This document shows positions 1 to 7,158 of a stretch of 51,014 bases of DNA, in pieces. Within the stretch, counting starts at the first letter, position 1. Each line of letters starts with the position of its first letter. The position numbers and the translations under genes were made by a program. This DNA comes from Scytonematopsis contorta HA4267-MV1. GTDB taxonomy: Bacteria > Cyanobacteriota > Cyanobacteriia > Cyanobacteriales > Nostocaceae. Location of the stretch: positions 1 through 51,014 of the forward strand of contig JAHHIC010000090.1 in the NCBI GenBank assembly GCA_019359035.1. The letters are read 5' to 3'. Below the pieces are notes generated by a model. The model worked only from the letters and a program-made list of their open reading frames with translations. It did not search any database and was not told the origin of the DNA.

Positions 1-150
1 GCTTTCTGGTTTGTTAAAATCCTGGGCTTTCTGGTTTGTTAAAATCCTGGGCTTTCTGGTTTGTTAAAATCCTGGGCTTTCTGGTTTGTTAAAATCCTGG
101 GCTTTCTGGTTTGTTAAAATCCTGGGCTTTCTGGTTTGTTAAAATCCTGG
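1..150. repeat. 25-bp tandem repeat, six copies
   Basis: Six head-to-tail, essentially identical copies of a 25-bp unit (GCTTTCTGGT...AAATCCTGG) run from the window edge to 150, so the array may continue to the left. The last copy ends in CCTGGGC and joins directly to the hairpin repeat at 149-177. A reading frame passes through the array into the next gene but I do not regard it as coding. Confidence 0.95.
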
Positions 151-177
151 GCGGGCAAGGATGCCCACCCCACAAGA
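149..177 (+). repeat. GGGCGGGCAAGG hairpin repeat, copy 1 of 5
   Basis: Interspersed palindromic repeat GGGCGGGCAAGGATGCCC followed by ACCCCACAAG. The stem is formed by GGGCAAGG/ATGCCC-type pairing. Near-identical copies lie at 8261-8288 (minus), 24353-24380, 37223-37250 and 43078-43105. This copy terminates the 25-bp tandem array. Confidence 0.9.
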
Positions 178-233
178 TTGTTGCTAGTTTAATTTGTTTT
201 TTACTCAATTTATTGTACTGTTTACTTAATTTT

Positions 234-665
234 ATGACTTGGAAACCTTACAATTTAGACCAAAAAGCTCAAGCTTTGGTGTTGAAATATCGTGATAAGG
301 AAGGTGTTATTGGTCAGTCTCACAAAATGCGTGGAACTGTAGCTTATGGTTTAGAACGTTTTTGGGGCGAACAATTACGGCTTTTGGGTAAAAATGACCC
401 CAAGGAACGGGAAAAAGGTAAGTACTGGCAAAGTGTTTGGAAAAAATTTGTAGGTATTATGAAAACAACTGGGGTCGATTTACCTGCGGATGAAGTTAAT
501 AGTAATGATACCGCTCAAATTGAAAAAGTGGCAGAAAAGCTATGGTCGCTATCCCTCGATGACCAAAAAATATGTTTAGCAGTATTAACCCAATTTTGCG
601 ACAGCTTAGTCTGGTGGACGCAGCGATATAAAAAAACAGCAGATAGAGACGACGACGATATGTAG
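234..665 (+). CDS. Cmr5-like small subunit of a type III-B CRISPR effector (probable)
   Basis: A 143-aa protein starting MTWKPYNLDQKAQ. I chose ATG 234 because frame extension upstream only reads the hairpin repeat and tandem array. It is charged and helical, with a C-terminal segment containing LWSLSLDDQK and CDSLVWWTQRYKK, a pattern I associate with the small helical (Cmr5-type) subunit in cyanobacterial III-B operons. Small subunits line the crRNA-target duplex in the Cmr complex. It sits 62 bp upstream of a RAMP gene and on the same strand as a CARF-HEPN effector, so the operon context supports the call more than the sequence does. The stop codon TAG is supplied by the edge of a GAGACG palindrome (665-686), so the C-terminus (DRDDDDM) may be repeat-altered. 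The large Cas10 subunit and other RAMPs would lie to the left of the window. Confidence 0.6.
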   Translation: MTWKPYNLDQKAQALVLKYRDKEGVIGQSHKMRGTVAYGLERFWGEQLRLLGKNDPKEREKGKYWQSVWKKFVGIMKTTGVDLPADEVNSNDTAQIEKVAEKLWSLSLDDQKICLAVLTQFCDSLVWWTQRYKKTADRDDDDM

Positions 666-686
666 AGACGTTACATGTAACGTCTC
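665..686. repeat. GAGACGTTACAT palindrome, copy 1
   Basis: Perfect 22-bp palindrome GAGACGTTACA/TGTAACGTCTC. The same element is at 2356-2377, 45187-45214 and 47004-47031, and variants with other centres occur elsewhere. Here it supplies the stop codon of the small-subunit gene and forms the short intergenic gap before the RAMP gene. Confidence 0.9.
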
Positions 687-727
687 CAAATTGCGATTGG
701 GTAATCAATTTTAATTGAGGTTATACA

Positions 728-2348
728 GTGACAAATCATAGAGAAATTCCTTTGATGTTCCAAGCGCAAATCAAAGGTCGCGGTCAAATTCAATATATAT
801 ATTGCTGAACCAGAAAAGGTTTACAGGTGGGTAGATGAATGGGAGGAAGCTGTCGGTAGAGAAGTACCTGAATTTGGTACAAATGTTTACACAAAAGAAT
901 ATAAAATTACTTGGCGATTTGTATCGAATAGCGGACAAGATGATGATATTATCCGTCCGGTAATTGCTAGCAACGGTTTTCCTTATTATCCTGGTGCGAG
1001 TATGAAGGGTGCATTTTTGCGTGTTTGCACTCCCGAACAAGCAATACGTTATTGCGGGGGTAATAATAAAAAGGAGAATACAACCCAACCAGGTATATTA
1101 CGTTTTCATGGTGGATATCCCAAAGATGCAACTTGGAAGGATGAGGAACTTGTTGATGTTGTTCACCCCCAAGCAGATTGGCAACTCAAGGACAATAAAA
1201 GTCATTCTGCATTTATTCAAATTTCGTTGCATCAACCAACTTTAGTATTTGGTATTTCCTGTAGCAAACAATTAGACGAAAGTGAATGGGATACTATTTG
1301 GGGTCTTTGGGAAAAAGCTTTAGAACGAGGTATTGGTTCTAGAGTTAGTGCTGGATACGGTCAACCTGTAAAGCATCCCGAAACTAAGTTATTAACGGTG
1401 GGATTAAAAGGACAAGGTTTAGCTTCGCAACTTATTAACAAAACAGGTGAGTTTCGTCCCAATATGTTTAAAGCTGCTTTACGAGGTCACACTTTACGTT
1501 TATTTGCTGGTGTCACCGATGAAGATAGCGCAGAAGCATTAACTAGAGAACTTTGGGGTGGTTTTGGGGGGAAAGATGGTGCTGTTGTCGGACTTTTGGG
1601 TATTGCTTTTAATCCTGTTGATTTGGAGATGGATGAATATAGATATCGTAGTAATTCGATGCCTATTTATGAATTAAATAACGGTGCTTTACATATTTTG
1701 TGTATGCGTCCGGTTTCTGATGAATATAAAAATGAGTTGCGTTCTCTTGCTGTTAAATTAGTTCAATTTTCTTTATTGCTAGGTGGTTTTGGTAAATCTT
1801 GGAGACGTATTGACCATCGTCTTTTCTTTCCTGATTATCTTGATAATAATTATAAACCAATGATAGGTTGTCATTGGGAACATGCTAGGGGTGCTGAGAA
1901 ATTATATGTGCCTACACATAGAATAGAGAATATTAATACTTTTTTCAAAAGTTTGCATGAAAAAGTTAATAACTGGGTAATTGCACATGGTAAAAAACCT
2001 AGTGCTGGTATTAGCAAATGGCGAGAAACTTGGCACTCAAATCAAGTTCAAGTTTGGGGAAGGGTTGCTGAGGATGCTGATGATTCTTTGGCTGTGCGAT
2101 GGTTTCACGGTGCTTACAAAGATAGCAAATCAATTAAAGGTTCGATTTTAACAGGAAAAATTGGTCAAATAGGTCGAAGTTGGCATCGGATGTATCCACG
2201 TTATAGCAAATTGAAAGATGGAACTATGCGACGTATGGGAGATAAATATATTGAGTTACTTACAATTTTCCCTGATAGTAGCGATACGACAAAAGAATTT
2301 CTGGAATTTCTAGGTAAAACTGAATTTCAAAAAATTATTATTCCCTAA
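728..2348 (+). CDS. Cmr6-like RAMP protein, possibly Cmr6/Cmr1 fusion, frameshifted near its start
   Basis: A start GTG at 728 follows TTGAGG at a good distance and reads VTNHREIPLMFQAQIKGRG..QYIY, then stops at TGA (806). The frame open from 801 continues with IAEPEKVYRWVDEW and runs to 2348, so joining the two gives about 541 aa. The break lies in an (AT)5 tract (792-801); gain of one AT would restore the frame. No ATG, GTG or TTG exists in the second frame before ATG 1002, and that ATG lies inside the key RAMP motif YYPGASMKGAFLR, so 1002 cannot be the true start. A second glycine-rich motif GIGSRVSAGYG follows near residue 200. The C-terminal half has NMFKAALRGHTLRLFAG, then LWGGFGGKDG and LLGGFGKSWRRIDHR, which resemble the Cmr1 pattern (basic loop, FG.., GG.G.RSRR). 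RAMPs form the crRNA-binding backbone of the Cmr complex. The fusion idea is inference. Confidence 0.65.
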
Positions 2349-2355
2349 TTATGTA

Positions 2356-2377
2356 GAGACGTTACATGTAACGTCTC
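2356..2377. repeat. GAGACGTTACAT palindrome, copy 2
   Basis: Same 22-bp palindrome as at 665-686, followed by a short CGTCTC-type duplication (CGTCTCCGTCTCCGTC). It lies in the 67-bp gap between the RAMP gene and the CARF-HEPN gene, so two successive cas intergenic gaps carry the same element. Confidence 0.9.
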
Positions 2378-2415
2378 CGTCTCCGTCTACACAAAATAAA
2401 TTAAGGATTAAATAT

Positions 2416-3987
2416 ATGAGCGTTTGGATTTTAACTACTGGTAATAGTGATGTTCATCTCAAGCATGAGAAAAACTGGAACGATTTATTTACTTTACTTT
2501 GTAGTGAATTAGATTTAGAGTGTCAAGAATTTGCTTCTGCTACACGCATTAACCCCAATGATAGCCGAGAAGGTTTTACTGTACCTCCACGAGTCTTGGG
2601 TTTAACTTATGAAAATCAACCAGATTATTACGATGAGTTAGAGTTTCCCCTAATTGATACATTTTGTAAAATTTTTACGGATGGTAATATTAAGTTAGAA
2701 AAAATTATTATCTTGCTGACAGACCAAAGTAATTTGTTTCTGGAAGATTTGCAAAGGTCAAAGGAAAAATGCCCTTATTGGCAAGATACTATTAGTTTAA
2801 AGCCTTTGTTAATTAAATATTTCGATAAAAAATTAAAGATTCAGCCAGAGTTTATTGAACTTAAACCTAAATCAAAAAAAGGTCTTGAACATTGGAATGC
2901 TACTTTGGAACTAGTAAAAAATGAATTTGAGCATATTGATATTAATCCCTTAAAAACTGTATATGTTAGCCATCAAGCGGGTACTCCGGCAATATCTTCT
3001 GCTGTTCAATTTGCTAGTTTGGGTAAGTTTAAGAAGGTTAAGTTCTTACTTAGCAACCAATACTATGATGATGATTATAATCTACAAGCGGAACCGGAAA
3101 TAGTTGATAGTTCTGAATATTGGCGTGGTATTCAAATTCAAAAAGCAAAGCAGTTGATTACTAGTGGTTTTCCTGGTGCTGCTTTGAAGGTTTTAGATGG
3201 TGTTAATATCCCAGATAATACAATATTGAATGAATTAAGTAAACAAGTGGACTTTTTTAATCTTTACAGCCGTGGTACAGATACTAGTCAAGATTTGAAT
3301 ATACCTGAAGCTGTACAAAGAGTTATTAATACTCTCGATTTAATTGGTGTTTTCTTTAGCAACCAAAATTATCTTCAAGGTATTACTCTTTTGGCTGCTG
3401 CACAAGAAACTTTTATGAAGTCCGCTATTCTTTCTCACGTTGCTAGAATTAATGCTACTATTAACATTGATGGTACTGATTGCAGGGTATCGGAATTAAT
3501 TACTTGGAAGCCATTGGGCTTGTTTTTAAGTGATGACTTAAGAAATAAAAGTAATGATATAAAAAAGCAAGTGTTACAAAAACTTAAGTTTCCTGAATGT
3601 ACTCTTGATAGTGAGCCAATTTCGCTGGCTAAAAACGATGATTTTAAAGTTACGAATCGAAATTTTGCTTTGGTTGCTTGGCTGAAGAAACTGGAACCTA
3701 ATTTTAAACTTTGGTCACTTCTAGAATGGTCTTGCAAGAAGTCTCGCAATAGCGATGATGATTTACGCAATCAGCTTATGCACAATTTGCGGGGTATGGA
3801 AACACTAGAAGTAATAGAATATTTATGCGGTGGTGATACTAAAGGCTACGCTGGGAATGATGTTGTGGAGGTCTATAATAAACGGGTTAAGCAACCCTTT
3901 TTTACTGCTATAGAACTTTTTCAACTTCCTTTCAAGCGTGAAAAAGTATATAAAATATTGCAGGAAATTGCTAATGGGCTAGTTTGA
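2416..3987 (+). CDS. CARF-HEPN ribonuclease (Csm6/Csx1-like)
   Basis: A 523-aa protein. The N-terminal part (about 1-210) looks like a CARF ligand-binding domain: it opens VWILTTGNSDVHL and carries VSHQAGTPAISSAVQF near residue 186, corresponding to the GGTP-type loop of Csm6. The C-terminal part contains the HEPN signature R-x4-H in LRNQLMHNLRG near residue 450. Proteins of this class bind cyclic oligoadenylate made by Cas10 on target recognition and then degrade RNA non-specifically. The gene is preceded by AAGGATTAAATAT and follows the RAMP gene on the same strand, closing the cas operon. I cannot tell Csm6 from Csx1 or another CARF-HEPN family by eye. No cas1, cas2 or cas6 is visible in the window. 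Confidence 0.75.
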   Translation: MSVWILTTGNSDVHLKHEKNWNDLFTLLCSELDLECQEFASATRINPNDSREGFTVPPRVLGLTYENQPDYYDELEFPLIDTFCKIFTDGNIKLEKIIILLTDQSNLFLEDLQRSKEKCPYWQDTISLKPLLIKYFDKKLKIQPEFIELKPKSKKGLEHWNATLELVKNEFEHIDINPLKTVYVSHQAGTPAISSAVQFASLGKFKKVKFLLSNQYYDDDYNLQAEPEIVDSSEYWRGIQIQKAKQLITSGFPGAALKVLDGVNIPDNTILNELSKQVDFFNLYSRGTDTSQDLNIPEAVQRVINTLDLIGVFFSNQNYLQGITLLAAAQETFMKSAILSHVARINATINIDGTDCRVSELITWKPLGLFLSDDLRNKSNDIKKQVLQKLKFPECTLDSEPISLAKNDDFKVTNRNFALVAWLKKLEPNFKLWSLLEWSCKKSRNSDDDLRNQLMHNLRGMETLEVIEYLCGGDTKGYAGNDVVEVYNKRVKQPFFTAIELFQLPFKREKVYKILQEIANGLV

Positions 3988-4000
3988 GTCTGGTGTTAAA

Positions 4001-4147
4001 GGGTGTTTATAATAAAATACTGAACCTTGATTGATACCGTTAACCAGTCACTAAACCAGGGAATAAATTCCCTGTCTGAAAGCTAAAGCCCTCTTCAGAG
4101 GACTAATAATAAGGTTTCTGGGGTTTAGTAATTATTTTATAAACACG
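4001..4147. mobile_element. MITE-like palindromic element, copy 1
   Basis: Terminal inverted repeats GTGTTTATAATAAAAT (left) and ATTTTATAAACAC (right) enclose two nested hairpins: CCAGGGAATAAATTCCCTG and GCCCTCTTCAGAGGAC. Related copies lie at 5889-5990, 29873-29922 (core only) and 45711-45969. It carries no open reading frame. It separates the cas genes from the CRISPR array. Confidence 0.7.
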
Positions 4148-4197
4148 TTCTTAGAAAAGATGATTGTTTGGAAATTTAATATCTATTTTGGGCTTCT

Positions 4198-4229
4198 AGT
4201 GAAAGTGCGATCGCGCTCTCACTTTTTTT
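4198..4229 (+). terminator. Rho-independent terminator between cas operon and array
   Basis: AGTGAAAGTGCG pairs with CGCGCTCTCACTT around an ATCG centre (a HIP1 octamer GCGATCGC is embedded) and is followed by a run of seven T on the plus strand. It would end plus-strand transcription from the cas genes just before the array, which is predicted to be read on the opposite strand. Confidence 0.65.
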
Positions 4230-4252
4230 ATGAATCTTATGACTTATCGATT

Positions 4253-4874
4253 GCTTGCACTAATTTGTCTGCCTAACGAGTGAGAAGGTAATGAGTACTG
4301 GTCTGAATGATCTAACGGTAAGGCAATGTTTCCACTAATTTGTCTGCCCAACGAGTGAGGAAACTTTGATGGAATGCTAAAAGTAAATAATGGCGTGCTG
4401 TTTCCACTAATGCGTCTCCCCAGCGAGTGAGAAGACAACTGATTGTGTTTACCGGAGAGGGGGTGATGAGTTGTTTCCACTAATGCGTCTCCCGAACGAG
4501 TGAGGAGACATATATTTGCCCCAAAACCATATCAAGTTTGTTCTCGTTTCCACTAATGCGTCTCCCCAACGAGTGAGGAGACTCTCGCAACCATTGAAAT
4601 CTGGTGACCGAGTAGAAGTGTTTCCACTAATGCGTCTCCCCAACGAGTGAGGAGACCTTTGGTGGTCAAGATTTGCGTGTGATTCTTTCTGGTTTCCACT
4701 AATGCGTCTCCCCAACGAGTGAGGAGACATCGGTTAGTTTTTCTTCATATTGAAAGTTAGATTCGTTTCCACTAATGCGTCTCCCCAACGAGTGAGGAGA
4801 CATTTTCCATTGGAAAGTGTAATTCCTGATGAATGGGGTTTCCACTAATGCGTCTCCCCAACGAGTGAGGAGAC
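4253..4874 (-). CRISPR. CRISPR array, nine 37-bp repeats and eight spacers
   Basis: Repeats start at 4253, 4328, 4400, 4473, 4546, 4620, 4692, 4765 and 4838. Spacers are 35-38 bp. On the minus strand the repeat begins GTCTCCTCACTCGTTGGG and ends GCATTAGTGGAAAC, the usual GAAAC-type 3' end. Mismatches to the consensus decay from left to right: 9, 4, 2, 1, then 0 in the last five. The degenerate, leader-distal end is therefore at the left, the leader lies at the right (beyond 4874), and the array is read on the minus strand, convergent with the cas genes. Each repeat folds with GTCTCC pairing GGAGAC near its 5' end, leaving a long 3' single strand. That layout resembles the III-Bv CRISPR3 repeat of Synechocystis, where RNase E rather than Cas6 is reported to mature crRNA. 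Confidence 0.97.
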
Positions 4875-4906
4875 CCCCGCGCTTTGAAATAATTACAGAG
4901 CAAGGA

Positions 4907-5461
4907 TTATAGCAACGTTTTACACAAATTTTGATACAAATCTTTTAATGTCCAAACAGCTAAATTTTGAGACTTTATACTTTGTGTTATAACATTAGCA
5001 TTGTTATTAACTTGGGTATTTTCTTGAATATTACAAATTAACATTGCGTTGGCAGACCCAAGTAAACGCTCGCATACCCACCCAAATCTAGGCTTTGTTT
5101 CAAATATAGTTTGTTTGCGGCAATAATAAGTCTTTAAGAATTTATCAAAATCAATATTACGAAATTCTTTGCCTTTTTGTACAATTACGGTACTCGGTAA
5201 ACGCTCATAACGACGAACACATACCCTCATCACCATCATGCAACTGCGGTAGCTAGGTGGGTCAAATGTTAAATAAGTTGCGAGTATACGTCTAGAAGAA
5301 CTGTCTATTAAAAATGTGACCCAAGCGCGTCCTAAATTTACTTTTGCCCAAGAACAGACTAATTCAACATCTAATTCTATATGGTCTACAAAAGCTACAT
5401 CAAAAGGTCTATGTCCATGCCTCGAATCAACAAATTCATCTGAAATAATCATTTTAACCAA
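4907..5461 (-). pseudogene. TnsB-like (rve/Mu-type) transposase remnant
   Basis: A 184-residue frame carries the core of a DDE integrase of the TnsB type: FVDHIELDVELVCS (first Asp), LTFDPPSYRSCMMVMR, then the second catalytic position, where DNGKEF or DGGKEF is expected but QKGKEF is read, and finally PRFGWVCERLLG (the Glu is kept). The second Asp is lost and both ends are truncated: intact relatives are several hundred residues longer and continue past VWTLKDLYQNLC. It is therefore a dead fragment. It ends 32 bp from the leader-proximal CRISPR repeat. The parent element would be a Tn7-like or TnsABC-type transposon; no TnsC, TniQ or Cas12k is visible, so nothing shows it to be a CRISPR-associated transposon. 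Confidence 0.75.
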
Positions 5462-5513
5462 CCCTCAACCCTGATGAGATTTCTTAAATATTAAATATAT
5501 TTTTTATTTTTGG

Positions 5514-5723
5514 CTAGCATTTATCGACATTACGTATCATACGATTAATTAAACTTAAATAATCATCTAGCTCTTCATATTTATCCAATTCATTTTCTTC
5601 TTCTTTGGTAAGCGCAACTTCCTTTTGTTTTGCAAGTAGAGTCTCAATTCGTTCTATCACAAAACTGGAAGCCCGAAATATTGGTATATTTTCTACTAAC
5701 TCGATACTTATAGCACCTTCCAA
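5514..5723 (-). CDS. Small acidic conserved protein, probably 5'-truncated
   Basis: A 69-aa frame opening with TTG: EGAISIELVENIPIFRASSFVIERIETLLAKQ, then an acidic KEEENELDKYEELDDYLSLINR. I recognise this as a small cyanobacterial protein type often found next to nuclease-like genes, but do not know its function; an antitoxin role is a guess. The frame is open upstream for only a few codons (DSLPL) before TAG and has no ATG or clear ribosome-binding site, so the N-terminus is probably lost. It lies in the decayed stretch between the transposase remnant and an orphan CRISPR repeat. Confidence 0.45.
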   Translation of the reverse strand: MEGAISIELVENIPIFRASSFVIERIETLLAKQKEVALTKEEENELDKYEELDDYLSLINRMIRNVDKC

Positions 5724-5845
5724 AGGTAAACTGTCCTACAAATATTCTAATTTTATGGGTAAATAGGATGTCATAGAGTTTATTTAAAATTGAATTCCTG
5801 TTAATACATATGAGCTTAACTTCTCTCACCGTTCTTGGCAGCCAT

Positions 5846-5882
5846 CATTTACATTAGTTCGCTTTCACAAAAGTGAGGAGAC
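5846..5882 (-). repeat. Orphan degenerate CRISPR repeat
   Basis: A 37-bp window whose last ten bases (GTGAGGAGAC) match the array consensus exactly and whose first part matches only in patches (TT.., TTA..). Length and register fit a decayed repeat lying about 970 bp beyond the array, on the far side of the transposase remnant. Confidence 0.5.
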
Positions 5883-5888
5883 CTTAAA

Positions 5889-5990
5889 GGGTGTTTATAA
5901 AATAATGATTAAGCTCTAGGAATCCTATTATTAGTCCTCTTTTAGAGGACTTTAGCTTTTAGACAGCGATTTTAATCGCTGGCTTGTGGT
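5889..5990. mobile_element. MITE-like palindromic element, copy 2 (one end)
   Basis: Begins GGGTGTTTATAAAATAAT, then hairpins AGTCCTCTTTTAGAGGACT and CAGCGATTTTAATCGCTGG. It is the same family as 4001-4147 in opposite orientation. The right terminal repeat is not visible. It is inserted immediately after the orphan CRISPR repeat. Confidence 0.65.
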
Positions 5991-6008
5991 AAAAATTAAG
6001 CCGAAATT

Positions 6009-6045
6009 GTTTCCATTAATTTAGGCTTGCCAAAAATGAGTGAGA
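6009..6045 (-). repeat. Second orphan degenerate CRISPR repeat
   Basis: GTTTCCATTAAT matches the repeat start at 11 of 12 positions, and GAGTGAG matches near the end, with a small length difference between. Together with 5846-5882 it suggests the array once extended or was duplicated past the transposase remnant. Confidence 0.45.
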
Positions 6046-6156
6046 TTGCACTATATATAGTATACATTTGCGGAAATCTTAAATCAAAAGCCCGCAGCTA
6101 AACCAACTATCGCAAAAAAAACTGATTTGTACCAATTAAAATATTTGTCAAGCCTG

Positions 6157-6852
6157 TTAAGCACCTTTACCGAGCATTGCAGGCACATCTATTTCCTTGA
6201 TACAAGTTGCTCGCGACAAAGAGAGTATGCAGTCGATGATACAGAGCAAGTCGCACAGAGGAATCGCATTACCACCAACCAATCCACCTGCTGCTAAATC
6301 TGCTAAAACTTCTGCTGTACCAACATTACCAGGATTAATTACCGTGACACCAATTTCGTGGGGTCGCAGTTCTTCCCGCAATGAATGCACCACCCCTCGT
6401 AAACCAAATTTGGAAGCTGTATTTGCAACCTCTCTAGCTGGAAAATTGTCTCGTCCTGATAGCGACCCCATAAAAATAATTTTTGGATTACTAGAACGCT
6501 TAAGCGCAGGTAGAAGTGCTTTGACCAATCGAATAGGAGCAACTAGATTCACCGCAATAACTTGGGCAATATCTTCATCAGAACATTTTTCAAAGCTATA
6601 GTGACTCGTAAATGCATTAGTTTCCCATGTACCACCCATGTATAATAATGCATCGAGCGGCTCGTTGCCCACAGACTTTGCCGCAATTTCTACCCCAGAT
6701 AGGGAAGATAAATCTGCTGGAACCCATTCTCCAACGGGTGAGGTTGTCCGGGAAACAGACAACAATCTATTAGTTTTGGGTGCAAGATGTTCAGCAACAG
6801 CAAGACCAATCCCGCGACTGGCTCCAGCAACAAGAATGGTGTTGAACTGCAT
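6157..6852 (-). CDS. SDR-family oxidoreductase lacking the usual catalytic tyrosine
   Basis: A 231-aa classical short-chain dehydrogenase fold: the NAD(P)-binding motif GASRGIG at residues 10-16, the NAG-like region replaced by LLYMGGTWET, the catalytic serine motif FMGSLSGRD and the PG motif INPGNVGT. The YxxxK motif reads N-T-A-S-K in VANTASKFGLRG, so the catalytic Tyr is Asn (codon AAT; one base from TAT). Either the protein has lost reductase activity or it uses another residue. The substrate cannot be inferred. It is a single gene with no operon partner. Confidence 0.8.
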   Translation of the reverse strand: MQFNTILVAGASRGIGLAVAEHLAPKTNRLLSVSRTTSPVGEWVPADLSSLSGVEIAAKSVGNEPLDALLYMGGTWETNAFTSHYSFEKCSDEDIAQVIAVNLVAPIRLVKALLPALKRSSNPKIIFMGSLSGRDNFPAREVANTASKFGLRGVVHSLREELRPHEIGVTVINPGNVGTAEVLADLAAGGLVGGNAIPLCDLLCIIDCILSLSRATCIKEIDVPAMLGKGA

Positions 6853-7035
6853 AAATTTCAGCTTCCCTAAATAACTTTTCTTGCTAGATTATACATAAAG
6901 CAACAGGTAAGTCGGTGGGTGTAAACAATAGACGTTGAGACTATTTATTTATTCTCTGGCTTTTAGACATATAAATACAGCAAATATTTATTGTAGTTTA
7001 TTATAGAAAAGGAGATTGCTTCGTCGTTCCTCCTC

Positions 7036-7150
7036 GCAATGACAGTTAAATTATGGCAATGACAGTTAAATTATGGCAATGACAGTTAAATTATGGCAAT
7101 GACAGTTAAATTATGGCAATGACAGTTAAATTATGGCAATGACAGTTAAT
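7036..7150. repeat. 20-bp tandem repeat, about six copies
   Basis: Six copies of a 20-bp unit GCAATGACAGTTAAATTATG. The first directly follows the dispersed bacterial repeat GATTGCTTCGTCGTTCCTCC..GCAATGACA (from 7014), so the minisatellite is an expansion of that element's 3' arm plus 10 bp of flank. It fills most of the 305-bp gap between the SDR and YdeI-like genes; the rest shows nothing recognisable. Confidence 0.9.
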
Positions 7151-7158
7151 CTATTAAT

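Noticed and set aside
111-233. N-terminal extension of the Cmr5-like gene back to 111
   Set aside because: This stretch translates the tandem and hairpin repeats; a clean ATG with family-like sequence follows at 234.
1009-1245. Overlapping 78-aa frame within the RAMP gene
   Set aside because: Shadow frame of the RAMP coding sequence with no motif.
4244-4730. Two overlapping minus-strand frames encoding SPHSLGRRISGN repeats
   Set aside because: They are translations of the CRISPR repeats, not proteins.
4907-5461. Type V-K CRISPR-associated transposon (CAST)
   Set aside because: Only a dead TnsB core is present; no Cas12k, TnsC, TniQ or tracrRNA-like sequence was found, and the array belongs with type III genes.
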